A stretch of 64,000 nt of DNA from Anaerolineales bacterium (GTDB lineage Bacteria; Chloroflexota; Anaerolineae; Anaerolineales; UBA6663). The stretch spans positions 49,756 to 113,755 of the forward strand of contig JADZEK010000160.1 of NCBI GenBank assembly GCA_020850595.1. Reading direction: 5' to 3'. A model generated the notes under the pieces. That model was not told the DNA's origin and made no database searches. It worked only from the letters and a program-made list of their open reading frames with translations. Position 1 is the first letter of the stretch, and every line of letters starts with the position of its first letter. Below are positions 16,864-26,278 of this stretch, piece by piece. The position numbers were made by a program, and so were the translations under genes.

Positions 16864-17783
16864 GAGGTTGCCGGCTTGGGCACAGCGGCGCGGGCGGCGT
16901 GGCGGCGGCGCTCGTAAATGAAGCCCAGCGCGTTCGCCAGTTGCGATATGACGGCCAGCAGCGCCCCCTGCGCCGCGCGGCCGGGCGGCGCGTGCGCGGC
17001 TACATGGCGCAGCAGGTTCCCATAAAAGGCGGGCGGCTCCACCGGCACGGGCGGCGCGCCCCGCGCGCGGCGGGCCAGATGATAACCATGCGCCCCGCGC
17101 CCATAGCGAAAGTGCTGCGCCCAGAAACGCCGCGCCGTGAGGTCGGGCGCATGCGCGACGACGGCCTGCGGCACATACAGCAGCCGCCCATGGTGGCACT
17201 GCACCCAGCGGTCGCACAGGTCGCGGTCCTCAGCGGCGGCCAGCCGCAGCGTGCTGTCGAACCCGCCCTGGGCGCGAAAGGCCTCGGCCGGCAGCGCGAG
17301 GTTGTTAGAGGTAAAAAAGACGGCGTGCTGCGGGTCGCGGTTGTAATAGGCGTAGAGATAGCCCACCAGCGCCTGGCTCGCGGCTGCGTAGGGGTTGTGC
17401 GGCAGCGCGTTCACGACCGCCCCGCCCGCCCCGGCCGCCGGCTGGCCGCTGAGCGCCGCCGCTAGCGCCGCCAGCCACGCGGGGGCGGGCCGGCAGTCAT
17501 CGTCGGTGAAGGCCAGGTGCGTCCCCTGGGCGCAGGCGGCCCCCAGGTTGCGGGCCGCGGCCGGGCCGCTGAACGACTGACGCAGCAGACGCGCCCCGCC
17601 CTGCTCGGCGCACTCGGCCAGCGCGCGCGCCTCGGGCGGGTCGCTGCCGTCATCCACCACCAGCACTTCCAGGCGCTCACGCGGGTAGGTCTGGGCCGCC
17701 AGCGCTTGCAGGCAGGCGGCCAGCGCCGTTGGGCGGCCATACGCGGGCACGATCACCGAGAAGAACGGCCGCGCGTCAGCCAT
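16860..17783 (-). CDS. Family 2 glycosyltransferase
   Basis: 307 aa GT-A fold enzyme. FSVIVPAYGRP at the N-terminus, VVDDGSDPP (43-50), and the metal-binding DDD at 94-96 in FTDDDCRP are typical of GT2. The acceptor-side motif AAEDRDLCDRW follows near residue 185. A hydrophobic C-terminal helix may hold it at the membrane. Overlaps the flippase gene by 8 nt and the GT-C gene by 4 nt. Confidence 0.9.
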   Translation of the reverse strand: MADARPFFSVIVPAYGRPTALAACLQALAAQTYPRERLEVLVVDDGSDPPEARALAECAEQGGARLLRQSFSGPAAARNLGAACAQGTHLAFTDDDCRPAPAWLAALAAALSGQPAAGAGGAVVNALPHNPYAAASQALVGYLYAYYNRDPQHAVFFTSNNLALPAEAFRAQGGFDSTLRLAAAEDRDLCDRWVQCHHGRLLYVPQAVVAHAPDLTARRFWAQHFRYGRGAHGYHLARRARGAPPVPVEPPAFYGNLLRHVAAHAPPGRAAQGALLAVISQLANALGFIYERRRHAARAAVPKPATS

Positions 17784-19266
17784 CGGTCTTCGCGGGCACG
17801 ACGGCCTGGCCCTGCTCAGGCCGCAGGGCGGCCCCCAGCCGCTGCCGCAGCCAGGCCAATTCGGCGGGGGCCAGCTCCCCCAGCGCCAACGCAGCCGGCA
17901 CCAGCGCCCCGATCCCCGCCGCCAGTTTGGGCAGCAGCCACAGCCCCGGCGTGGGCCACAGCCCGAAGGCGAAGGCCCCGGCCGTCAGCAAGGCCACCCG
18001 CGCCGCCGTGGCTCGCGCCGGCCGCACGCCCCACTCACGCGCCACGGCCCACAGGCACACGCCCGCGCTCACCAGCGCCAGCGCGCCGCTGACCAGCGCC
18101 GCGCCCAGCAGCCCGCCGCGTGGGGCCACCAGCCACACGCCCGCCAGCGCCAGCGGCACGAGCGGCCCCGTGAGCGCGAAGGTCAGTTCCGGCCGGCCGC
18201 CGGCCGTCAGGATGGCCGTGGAGACGGAGACCAGCACCAGCGCCACGCCGCCCAGCACCAGCGGGCCAAGCACGATGGCCGAGGCCGCGAAGGCCGGGCC
18301 ATAGGCCAGCCGCAGCAGGTCGGGCGCGCCGCCCACAACCAGCGCGGCAGGCGGCAGCAGCCACAGCGCCCCGCGCAGCGCCTGCCGGGCGAGGCGCGCA
18401 GCCCCGGCCCGGTCGCCTTCTCGGCGCAGGCGCGTCAGCGTCGCCAGCAGCAGCGGCGAGAACGACAGCGCGAACAGCCCCGGCAGCCAGGCCAGGTTCT
18501 GGGCGGCGCCGTACAAGCCCGCCTCGGCCGCCGTTGCGCCGCGCGCCTTGAGCACGAATAGATCGAGCTTGTCGAACAGGCGCAGGCTGAGCGCCATGAG
18601 CACGATGGGCAGCGCGAAGCCCCACAACCGCCGCGCCGCGAAGGGCGCGCCTCCGCGCCGCCAGGGGATGGGAGCGCGCCGGCGCGCCAGGACCAGTTCC
18701 ACGGCCGAGGCGGTCACGCTGCCCAAGATGGCGCCTTCGACCGCCAGGCCCAGGCTGACGAGCAGCACGACGACGAACAGCCGCGTCACCCAGCGCGCGC
18801 CGGCCGCCAGGGCGCGCCCGCCGAAGTCGCCGCGGCCGGTCAGCACCTGCCGATGGGCGTGCGCCAGGCTGAACAGCGGCAGGTCGAGCGCGAAGAGGCG
18901 CAGGTAGCCTGCCAGCGCCGGCTCGCCCAGCACCGCGGCGGCGGCCGGGGCGACCAGCCAGACCAGCGCGGCCAGCGCCAGCCCAAGGCCGAAGTGCGCC
19001 CGCAGCGAGGCCGTGGCGACCGGCCGCCAGTCGTCGGCCTCCGCCACGAACTTGACCACGGCGCGGGCCAGGATGGAGGCCAGGCTCCACTCCAGCCAGG
19101 CGATCAGGCTGCTAGCCAGCGCCAGCAGGCCGTAGCCTTCCGGCCCCAGGCGGCGCGTGAGAAAGGCGGCCGTGAGGAACCCGGTGGGCAGCACCAGCGC
19201 CTCGGCCACGAACACTTGCAGCGTGCCGCCCGCCAGGCGGGGGCCGGTTAGCGGTTTGCTTTCCAT
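17776..19266 (-). CDS. Polysaccharide flippase (Wzx/MATE-like)
   Basis: 496 aa, about 14 hydrophobic segments, with the N-terminal pattern of oligosaccharide flippases (FLTAAFLTRRLGPEGYGLLALASSLIAWLEW). It should move lipid-linked glycan units across the membrane. It overlaps genes on both sides (8 nt with GT2, 19 nt with the oxidoreductase), which places it inside one translationally coupled cluster. Confidence 0.85.
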   Translation of the reverse strand: MESKPLTGPRLAGGTLQVFVAEALVLPTGFLTAAFLTRRLGPEGYGLLALASSLIAWLEWSLASILARAVVKFVAEADDWRPVATASLRAHFGLGLALAALVWLVAPAAAAVLGEPALAGYLRLFALDLPLFSLAHAHRQVLTGRGDFGGRALAAGARWVTRLFVVVLLVSLGLAVEGAILGSVTASAVELVLARRRAPIPWRRGGAPFAARRLWGFALPIVLMALSLRLFDKLDLFVLKARGATAAEAGLYGAAQNLAWLPGLFALSFSPLLLATLTRLRREGDRAGAARLARQALRGALWLLPPAALVVGGAPDLLRLAYGPAFAASAIVLGPLVLGGVALVLVSVSTAILTAGGRPELTFALTGPLVPLALAGVWLVAPRGGLLGAALVSGALALVSAGVCLWAVAREWGVRPARATAARVALLTAGAFAFGLWPTPGLWLLPKLAAGIGALVPAALALGELAPAELAWLRQRLGAALRPEQGQAVVPAKTDG

Positions 19267-20375
19267 GAGTCTTGCTCGGGGCTAGGGCGGCCTGGGCCGC
19301 CTTGTTCGGCCGCGCCCAGCAGCGGCAGCGCGGCCGAGGGCGTCACGCTCACCGGGGCGCCGGCCTGGGCCGACGCTTCGGCGGCTGAGATCACCTCGAG
19401 CGCGCGCAGGCCGTCTTCTAAGCTCGGCGCGGCCGCGACCTCCCCGCGCACTGCCGCCGCGAAGTGCGCCAGCGCGGCCGCGTACGACGGCTCGGCGCGT
19501 GAGCGGGAGAGCTTGTGGCGCAGCACGGGGCTGCCTAGCAGCGCCGGGCCGGCGCGCGCCAACTGCCACCACCGCGCCGCGCCCTCGGCGACGGGCGCGC
19601 GCTCAACCAGCCACGAGCGATACCGATCCACGCCGGCCACACCCGCCGCGCCCGTGACCAGCACCCGATCTACGTCGCGGGTAGTGAACGAGAACTCAGA
19701 CCGCGCCACAGCCCCGCCCGTCAGCCGCAGCACAACTTCGGCGTTGTCATCTTGCGTATGCACCGAGCGCAGCACGGCGCTCGCCGCCGCGACTTCCTGG
19801 CCGGTCAGCCAGCGCACCAGGTCAATGTGATGCGAGGCCAGGTCGAGCAGCACGCCGCCGCCGGTGACGCGCGCCCGCTTCCACACGGGCAACTCTCGCG
19901 GGGGCGTGGTGAACTGCGTGGTCAACGTCGTCAGCGCTCCCAGCGCGCCGGACTGCGTCACCTGGCGCAGCGCGGCATATAGCGGGTGAAAGCGATAGTT
20001 GAAGCCCACCAGCGCCACACGCCCAGAGGCGCGCCCGGCGGCCACCAGCCGCCGGCCGTCGTCGAGCGTGGAGGCGATGGGCTTTTCCAAATACACATGC
20101 AGCCCCGCCCGCAGCGCCGCTTCCGCTGGGGCGGCGTGCAGGTGCGATGGCGTGCTGATGAGCACCGCCTCGGCCAGCCCGGAGGCCAACAGCGCTTCCG
20201 CGCTCTCAAAGGCGCGGGCCGGGGGCGCGCGGCGCGCGGCCTCGGCGCGGCGGGCCGGGTCGCTCTCAGCCAACGCCGTGAGCTGAAAGTCGGGCAGGTG
20301 TTGGAGCAGCGGCAAGTGCACCTGCTGCGCCAGGCGGCCGCAGCCGATCAGGCCGATGCGGATGGGTGGCTTCAA
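19248..20375 (-). CDS. Gfo/Idh/MocA family NAD(P)-dependent oxidoreductase
   Basis: 375 aa. Rossmann motif IGLIGCGRLAQQVHLPLL at the N-terminus and the family EKPIAST motif (about residues 96-102, catalytic Lys97) are clear; the C-terminal substrate domain carries the expected GGGVLLDLASHHIDLVRWL with conserved His. Such enzymes oxidise or epimerise nucleotide sugars or free sugars. In this context it probably makes a sugar precursor for the glycan. Confidence 0.9.
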   Translation of the reverse strand: MKPPIRIGLIGCGRLAQQVHLPLLQHLPDFQLTALAESDPARRAEAARRAPPARAFESAEALLASGLAEAVLISTPSHLHAAPAEAALRAGLHVYLEKPIASTLDDGRRLVAAGRASGRVALVGFNYRFHPLYAALRQVTQSGALGALTTLTTQFTTPPRELPVWKRARVTGGGVLLDLASHHIDLVRWLTGQEVAAASAVLRSVHTQDDNAEVVLRLTGGAVARSEFSFTTRDVDRVLVTGAAGVAGVDRYRSWLVERAPVAEGAARWWQLARAGPALLGSPVLRHKLSRSRAEPSYAAALAHFAAAVRGEVAAAPSLEDGLRALEVISAAEASAQAGAPVSVTPSAALPLLGAAEQGGPGRPSPEQDSWKANR

Positions 20376-21550
20376 GCGGCCCCCAGCGACTGATACACAG
20401 CCAGGAGTGCGTCAAGCTGGCGGTCGAGCGTGTACTCGGCCAGCGCCACCGCCCGCCCCGCCGCGCCCCACTGCTCGGCGCGCCCCGGCGCTTGCAGCAC
20501 GTCCAGCAGCGCGGCGGCCCAGGCCGCCTCGTCGTCGGGCGGCAGCAGGCGGCCGGTCTGCCCATCACGCACGATCTCGGCCAGCCCGCCCGCCCGGCCG
20601 GCGAGCACGGCCGTGCCGCGCAGCATGGCTTCAATCGCTACCAGCCCAAACGGCTCGGCCCACTGCGAGGGCACCGCCTGCACCCAGGCGGGCGCGAGGC
20701 GGCGCTCCAATTCTTCCGGCGGCAGGTAGCCCGTGAAGGTGACGGCCGCGGCCAGGCCAAGTTGCGCCGTCAGGGCCTCCAGCGCCCGCCGCTCCGGGCC
20801 TTCGCCGGCGATCAGCAGGCGCGCCTCGGGCAGATCGGCCCGCGCCTGGGCAAACGCGCGCAGCAAGACCGCCGCCCCCTTCTCGGGCACCAGGCGGCCT
20901 GCGAAGGCGACCAGCGGCGGGTGGCTCAACGGCGGGCGCGCGGGCCGGCAAGGCGTGCCATTGGGGATGACGGCCGTGACCGGCCAGCCGCCCGCGGCCA
21001 GCCGGCAGCGGGTGCTCTCGCTGTTAGCGACGACCGCGCCGAACACACCGCGCCAGCGCCGCAGCAGCCCCCGCTGGGCCTCCAGCGGCAGCCAATCGCG
21101 CAGCGGCAGACAGCCCGCGCGCAGGCAGGCGCGGCCCCAGGGGTGCGCGCATTCGGCGCCGGAGGGCAGGCGCCGAGTGCCGACGGGGCACACGGCGCGA
21201 TACCACACGGCGTGGTACAGGCTGGGCCAGCCGCGCAGCACGGGCAAGATGAGGGGCGAAAACTGGGTGAGGAAAACCTTGACGTGCACCACGTCCGGCC
21301 GGAAAACGGCCAGCTCGCGGCGCAACGCGGCGGCGGCCCAGGGGTTGGCGGTTTGCAGCAGCGCCCGGCCCGCTGAGGTGGTGCCGCGGCCCGCGGCGTC
21401 GGACACCAGCGGGCCGGCGCGGCCGTGGGCCGTCGTGCTGAACCAGCGCACCGTGTGGCCGCGCGACCGCAGCCCAGCCTGCATGGCCGCCAACGAGATC
21501 TCGGCGCCGCCGGCCAGCGCGCCGTAGTCGTTAACAAAGAGAACGCGCAT
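20372..21550 (-). CDS. Family 4 glycosyltransferase
   Basis: 392 aa GT-B enzyme. N-terminal VNDYGALAGGAEISLAAM binds the acceptor. The donor half has FAGRLVPEKGAAVLLRAFA, LLIAGEGPE and the EPFGLVAIEAMLRGTAVLAGRAGGLAE block with the conserved EX7E. A Cys-rich stretch (residues about 120-145, CPVGTRRLPSGAECAHPWGRAC) is common in this subgroup. Its 5' end lies 24 nt after the CE7 esterase stop. Confidence 0.92.
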   Translation of the reverse strand: MRVLFVNDYGALAGGAEISLAAMQAGLRSRGHTVRWFSTTAHGRAGPLVSDAAGRGTTSAGRALLQTANPWAAAALRRELAVFRPDVVHVKVFLTQFSPLILPVLRGWPSLYHAVWYRAVCPVGTRRLPSGAECAHPWGRACLRAGCLPLRDWLPLEAQRGLLRRWRGVFGAVVANSESTRCRLAAGGWPVTAVIPNGTPCRPARPPLSHPPLVAFAGRLVPEKGAAVLLRAFAQARADLPEARLLIAGEGPERRALEALTAQLGLAAAVTFTGYLPPEELERRLAPAWVQAVPSQWAEPFGLVAIEAMLRGTAVLAGRAGGLAEIVRDGQTGRLLPPDDEAAWAAALLDVLQAPGRAEQWGAAGRAVALAEYTLDRQLDALLAVYQSLGAA

Positions 21551-21574
21551 GGGCCGAGCGCGCGCGCTGCGAGT

Positions 21575-22549
21575 TCAGGCCGCCAACTGCTCGCGCAGAT
21601 AGCGCGCCTTGAGCGCCAACTGGTCGCTGCCGCCGCCGTCGTGCAGGTTGTATTCCCACACCTGCATCCGCTTCGGCCCAGCGTAGTGATTGTAGGCCGC
21701 GTACACCGTCGAGGGCGGGCAAATCTCGTCCATCAGCCCGACCGAGAAGAACGCCGGCGCTTTGGCCCGCGCGGCAAAGTTCACGCCGTCGAAGTAGCTC
21801 AGCGTGTGAAAGACGGTCTCCACGTCGTGGCGGTGTGTTTGCAAGAAGCGCGCGATTTCGGCATACGGCAGGGTGCCGACCATCTGCGTGGCGCGCCGGT
21901 AGTGACACAAGAACGGCACCTCCGGCATCGCGGCCGTCAGGCCGGGCACGAGGCCCGCTACGGCCAGCGAAATGCCCCCGCCCTGGCTGCCGCCGGTGAC
22001 GGCCACGCGCGCGGCGTCCACTTCGGGATGCGCGCCAATGGCCTCCACCGCCCGCACGGCATCGCTGAACACCCGGCGATAGTAGTAGCTGCGCGGGTGC
22101 AGGATGCCGCGCGTCATCACGCCGGGGATCTGTGGGTTGCCGCCTTCCAGTTCGGGGTCGGGCGTGTCGCCGCGCGACCAACTGCTGCCTTGCCCCCGCG
22201 TGTCCATCACCAGATGCGCGTAGCCCAGGCTCGACCAACTGAGCCAGTCGTAGGGCAGACCGCGCCCGCCGCCGTAGCCGATGAATTCCACCACGCCGGG
22301 CAGCTTGCCGCTGCGGTGGCGCGGCAGCATCAGCCAGGCTTTGATCGGCTGGCCGCCGTAGCCGGCGTAGGTGACATCGAACGCTTCGATGGTCGCAAAG
22401 CCGCCATCAAAGGGCGTGAACGCCGCGCTCAGCGGATGCGCCCGGGTCTCCGCCAGCGTCGCTGCCCAGAAGGCGTCGAAGTCGGCCGGCTCGGTGCGGG
22501 CCGGCACATAGGTTTTCAGTTGGTCGAGGGGGAGGTCGAAGAATGGCAT
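21575..22549 (-). CDS. Acetylxylan esterase / cephalosporin-C deacetylase family (CE7)
   Basis: 324 aa alpha/beta-hydrolase. It removes acetyl groups from sugars in CE7 enzymes. The triad is visible: Ser188 in GGSQGGG, Asp274 in GLMDEICPP and His303 in NLHDGG. Other CE7 hallmarks are DFDAFW near the N-terminus, GYGGGRG and the RGQGSSW oxyanion region. ATG 22549 ([11 protein letters not shown]) is preferred over the start six codons upstream, because CE7 proteins begin this way. It sits at the head of the glycan genes, possibly trimming acetylated sugars; it may be intracellular as no signal peptide is present. Confidence 0.9.
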   Translation of the reverse strand: MPFFDLPLDQLKTYVPARTEPADFDAFWAATLAETRAHPLSAAFTPFDGGFATIEAFDVTYAGYGGQPIKAWLMLPRHRSGKLPGVVEFIGYGGGRGLPYDWLSWSSLGYAHLVMDTRGQGSSWSRGDTPDPELEGGNPQIPGVMTRGILHPRSYYYRRVFSDAVRAVEAIGAHPEVDAARVAVTGGSQGGGISLAVAGLVPGLTAAMPEVPFLCHYRRATQMVGTLPYAEIARFLQTHRHDVETVFHTLSYFDGVNFAARAKAPAFFSVGLMDEICPPSTVYAAYNHYAGPKRMQVWEYNLHDGGGSDQLALKARYLREQLAA

Positions 22550-22649
22550 GGCGAGACTATAGCGCAAGTGTGATGAGACGCAAGTGAGGCCGGAAGGGCG
22601 CGGTAGACTGACCGCGCTGTCCAGAGGCGGTGGTGAGAGAGGGCGCTAA

Positions 22650-22931
22650 CCGGTATGGCATCAACGGCTGCGCCTGTTCGCCAATGCCTATGACTGGGCG
22701 CGCAGCAGCGCGGCGGCTGTGCGGCAGGTGGCGCGGTTTGGTTTTGAGCAGGCCGGCCTCCAGCGGCTGGAAATCGTATTGGCGGTGGGCAACGCGGCCG
22801 GCCGGCGGGCCACCGAAAAAGGCGGCGCTAGCTCCGAGGGGCGGCTGCGCAACCGGCTCTACCTACGCAATCGGCGGCCCGACGCCTACCTGTACTCGCT
22901 GACGCCGGATGATCTTCCGGCGGGCGCCTGA
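22650..22931 (+). pseudogene. GNAT acetyltransferase remnant (C-terminal part only)
   Basis: The plus-strand frame from 22650 reads AAAVRQVARFGFEQAGLQR, LEIVLAVGNAAGRRATEKGGA and LRNRLYLRNRRPDAYLYSL, the C-terminal half of a RimJ/RimL-type N-acetyltransferase. The first half, including the acetyl-CoA P-loop, is missing: a stop lies at 22647 and the preceding sequence is unrelated. The tail overlaps the end of the opposite-strand phosphodiesterase-like gene. No start codon or RBS of note. Best read as decay debris. Confidence 0.75.
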
Positions 22932-24457
22932 GCGCCGGGGCCGGAGCGCGCCTGCACGAAGCCCGCCACCCGGCCGGTGAGCGCGGGCGGCGCCGGTTGG
23001 CCCAGCAGCGCCAGCGCGGTGGGGGCCAGGTCCAGCGCGTCGAACGGCGCGGACAGTTGCCCGTGCGCGGCGATGTCAGGCCCGGCGGCGACGATGAAGC
23101 CGGCGCGGGAGTGGTCGGTGCCGCGGAAAAATTCCGGCCGGGCCTGGCGCAGGTCGCCGCGTGGGTGCGCCACCCGCGCCACGAAATGGCGCGCGGGCTG
23201 CCACTCCACAAACAGGTCAGGCAGTTGCGCCGGCGGCTCCGGCCCAAACAGCGCCGTGGCCCGATCGAGCCGCAGCACTGCCGGACCGCCCGTCAGCGGG
23301 TCCACCAGGGCCGCGAAGTCCGCTTCGAGCTGCGCCAAAATCTGTTCGTACTCCGCGCCGGCCTGCACGACGCCCTGCGGCTCGCGCCCGCGCAGGTTCA
23401 CGCGCACCATGCTGGTGTAAGTCGTGGGCAGCGCGAAGGCGGTGGCGCGGCCCCAATCGGTGCCGGCGAGATACTGCTGAGCCAGCAGTGCTTCGCGGCG
23501 GGCGCGAGGCAGGCCGCGGCTGAGGCGGGCGCGCAGGGCCTCCGGCAGCAGGCGGCGCGCCACGTCGAGCGAGCCGCGCACGGGCCGCCCGCCGCTCGGC
23601 GCGGGCTGATAGCCGCGCTCACGCAGCAGCGCCGCGCCCAACCCGCCCGTCGGATACTGGTCTTTGAGGCCGACCGAGGCCACGACCAGCACGTTGGCCT
23701 CGCCCGGCAGCGCCGCCAGCAGGCGCCCCAGCTCGGCGTCAATGGCCTGGTACAGCTGGCACAGCGCCCCCGCCAGCTCCGCGCTCGCGGGCGGAGACAC
23801 TTCCGGCGTGTGTCGCCAGAGCTGGTGCCCACCAGTGTGCGCCTCGCTCAGCGCCGCCACGATCAAGTCAAACTCGCCGCCTGCGAGCAGGTGGCGCAGC
23901 AAGGCGCCCTTGCGCCTCACTCGCGCCTTCAATCGCTCGAAGATGGCCCGGTCTTTGGCCTCGTCTTCGGTGTGGTCCTCCGCCACGATCTCGCGCGGCC
24001 CGAACACCCGCGCCGCCTCGGTCAGGGCGCCGGCCGGTAGCGCGGCGGGCGCTTCCTCGGTGTAGTGCACCGCCCAATCCGCCAGTTGCAGTCCGGGCAA
24101 GCCGGGCACGAGCGGCATGTCGGGCACGTCAATGGCGGCCACGCGGCGGCCTGTGCCGCGCAGCGCCGCCCAGAACGGCGGCGTGTCGAAGTCGCGGCCC
24201 GACACCGGCCGCGGGTGGTAGAAGCCGGGGGGCGGCTGGCGCAGGTAATACAGCCCGTGCCGGCTGCGCGAGACGCCGGTGACGAGTGAGAGCCAGACGC
24301 CGTGCTCGGTCACCAGCTCTGGGCCGCCCGTGCGGCCCCACGCGCCGCGCCGCCGCAGCGCCGCCAGTGTGGGCAGGCGGCCGTCGGCGGACCAGGTTTC
24401 CAACAGCCGGGGGTCGCCGGCATCGAGGCCGAGGATGATCAGGGGCGCGGAGGTCAC
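22886..24457 (-). CDS. Alkaline phosphatase superfamily protein (type I phosphodiesterase-like)
   Basis: 523 aa. N-terminal LIILGLDAGD gives the first metal-binding Asp (Asp12); the nucleophile region is around ELVTEHGVWLSLVTGVSRSRHGLYY, with Thr preferred. FDTPPFWAALRGTGRRVAAIDVP and VAALSEAHTGGHQLW match AP-superfamily phosphodiesterases, and DHSRAGFIVAAGPD near residue 450 fits the last metal-binding His. Such proteins act on phosphodiester or phosphoglycan substrates. No signal peptide is evident. It lies 7 nt from the next GT2 gene and is likely co-transcribed with it. Confidence 0.8.
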   Translation of the reverse strand: MTSAPLIILGLDAGDPRLLETWSADGRLPTLAALRRRGAWGRTGGPELVTEHGVWLSLVTGVSRSRHGLYYLRQPPPGFYHPRPVSGRDFDTPPFWAALRGTGRRVAAIDVPDMPLVPGLPGLQLADWAVHYTEEAPAALPAGALTEAARVFGPREIVAEDHTEDEAKDRAIFERLKARVRRKGALLRHLLAGGEFDLIVAALSEAHTGGHQLWRHTPEVSPPASAELAGALCQLYQAIDAELGRLLAALPGEANVLVVASVGLKDQYPTGGLGAALLRERGYQPAPSGGRPVRGSLDVARRLLPEALRARLSRGLPRARREALLAQQYLAGTDWGRATAFALPTTYTSMVRVNLRGREPQGVVQAGAEYEQILAQLEADFAALVDPLTGGPAVLRLDRATALFGPEPPAQLPDLFVEWQPARHFVARVAHPRGDLRQARPEFFRGTDHSRAGFIVAAGPDIAAHGQLSAPFDALDLAPTALALLGQPAPPALTGRVAGFVQARSGPGAQAPAGRSSGVSEYR

Positions 24458-24464
24458 GGATAAT

Positions 24465-25496
24465 TCAGGCGCGGGCGGGCGGGGCAGAACTGGAATGGGA
24501 CGGCGACGGCGCGGTCAGCTGAGCCACCCTGGCCTCCAGCCGCCGGCGATCGGAGGGGCTGATGAAGCGTGGGCGGTCGAACTCGACCTCGTGCAGCCAC
24601 GCCACGGCGGGCCGCGCCGAGGTGAAGTAGCCCGCCAGCTCGCCCAGCGCTTCGAGCGCCGTCAGGGCGGCCAGCGCGGGCAGCAACCGCGCCAGCGCCC
24701 CGCCCCGCGCGCCCGTGCGCCGCGCCACGCGGAGCAGTCGGCGCAGGTTGATCAGCGGGATCAGCGGGGCGGCGGCGAGGTACAGCAGCCGGCGAACCGG
24801 CGGCCACCCGCGGCTGCGGCCGGCGCCAAAGGCCCAGCCCGCGCAGAACCGCAAGCGCGCCCAAGCCGGTAGCTGCGAGAAGTTCAGATGCCACAAGCGG
24901 GCACGCGGCTCGAACAGCAGTTGCCGTCCATGCGCTTGCAGATGACGTTGCAAGCGCGGTTGGTCGTTGAGCCAGTCTTCCAACGCTCCGGGCAGCGCCA
25001 GCAGCGCGGCGCGCTCGTAGCACGTATTACTGTTGGAGAGCAGCGCCGTTGGCCCGCCCCGCGCCGGGTCGCACCAGTGGCCGTAGTCGGTCAGGTGACA
25101 GGCCAGCGGTAGCGCGCCCGCGTTGGCCGAGAGCACCAGCGGCCCAATGGCCGCCCAGGCGCCTGCTTGCGCCGCGATCAGCGCCGCAGCCCAGTCTGGC
25201 GCGGCGTAGACGTGGTCTTCGACGAACACAATGTAAGGCGCGCGCGCGGCCCGCACCCCGGCCGCCCCGGCCTGCTCGCGGTTGTGCACGGCGTCAACCG
25301 GCGCCAACTGCCAGCTGTGAAAGCCGGCGACGGCTCCGGGCGGCGCGACCAAGCCCGCCGCGTGCGGCGCGACCACCACGACTTCTAGCTGCGCGGCGGC
25401 CGTCTGGCGCTGCAAGCAGGCCAGCGCGTGGCGCAGGGTGCTCCACTGGTCGCGGGTGACGAGGATGGCCGATAGGGCCGGGGGCGGAGCAGGCAT
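24465..25496 (-). CDS. Family 2 glycosyltransferase, divergent
   Basis: 343 aa. N-terminal LSAILVTRDQWSTLRHALACL resembles GT2, but the usual DDGS and DxD motifs are weak: PYIVFVEDHVYAAPDW (around residue 110) has EDH in the DxD position. Hydrophobic patches near 230-250 and 262-285 suggest membrane association. It is the first gene of the minus-strand glycan cluster. Confidence 0.72.
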   Translation of the reverse strand: MPAPPPALSAILVTRDQWSTLRHALACLQRQTAAAQLEVVVVAPHAAGLVAPPGAVAGFHSWQLAPVDAVHNREQAGAAGVRAARAPYIVFVEDHVYAAPDWAAALIAAQAGAWAAIGPLVLSANAGALPLACHLTDYGHWCDPARGGPTALLSNSNTCYERAALLALPGALEDWLNDQPRLQRHLQAHGRQLLFEPRARLWHLNFSQLPAWARLRFCAGWAFGAGRSRGWPPVRRLLYLAAAPLIPLINLRRLLRVARRTGARGGALARLLPALAALTALEALGELAGYFTSARPAVAWLHEVEFDRPRFISPSDRRRLEARVAQLTAPSPSHSSSAPPARA

Positions 25497-25530
25497 CGGC
25501 CGGTATTGTAACCGACTGCGCCGGCGCGGG

Positions 25531-25980
25531 TTACGCCGACGGCTGTCCGCGCACGATCAGCGTGGGGCAGTGCGCGCCGCGCACCACCTTGTCGGTCACG
25601 CTGCCCATCACCCAGCGGCTCACGCCTGACCGGCCATGCGTTGACATGACAATCAGGTCAATGCCCTGGGCCAGCGCGTAGTCAAGCAGCGTCTCGGCCA
25701 CTGGGCCGATCAGCACCTCCGTCAGCCCGGGCAGATCGCGGCAGTTAAACCGCGCCCGGGCGTGCTCCAGGTAGTCGGCGGCGGCCTTGCGGTCGGCCTC
25801 CAGTTGCTGCTCGCTGTAGTGCGGGCCGTCCCAGGTGGGGCTGTAGTCATAGCCGGGGTACCGGCCCACGCGCACGAGCCACAACTGACTGCCCAGGCAG
25901 CGGGCAATCTCCACGGCGTGCGGCAAGGCCCGCTCGGCCAGCACCGAACCATCCAACGGCACGAGGATCCGTTTATACAT
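25531..25980 (-). CDS. Universal stress protein (UspA family)
   Basis: 149 aa. MYKRILVPLDGSVLAERAL opens the fold and the C-terminal ATP-binding motif G2xG9xG(S/T) is present in STHGRSGVSRWVMGSVTDKVV. It is thus an ATP-binding Usp. ATG 25980 has GGAGGAGG just upstream; the longer in-frame extension is rejected. Monocistronic. The 25981-26278 stretch shows no gene. Confidence 0.92.
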   Translation of the reverse strand: MYKRILVPLDGSVLAERALPHAVEIARCLGSQLWLVRVGRYPGYDYSPTWDGPHYSEQQLEADRKAAADYLEHARARFNCRDLPGLTEVLIGPVAETLLDYALAQGIDLIVMSTHGRSGVSRWVMGSVTDKVVRGAHCPTLIVRGQPSA

Positions 25981-26278
25981 GGCAGCCTCCTCCGGCGGCG
26001 CGGACCAGGCGGGTTGCCCGGGCCGGCTCAGCCATATTAAGGCGCGCCTGCCCGTCTGGAAACAAGTGGCGGACGGCATGCCCGGCCGGGAAGACTGTCA
26101 CTGCGGCGCGCGGTGGTGGGGCTGGTGGGTCACGTCGCCGGGGCAGCCGTACGGCCGGTCGAGGACAGAGTTGGCCCGCTTGGGGTCAAAGCCCGGCGCT
26201 TCCAGCCAGTTGCGCCGCCGTTCCGCAGGCGGCTAAACCTGGCAGGGTAGTCAGCGTCGTCGGCATGCGCCCCGCGCC

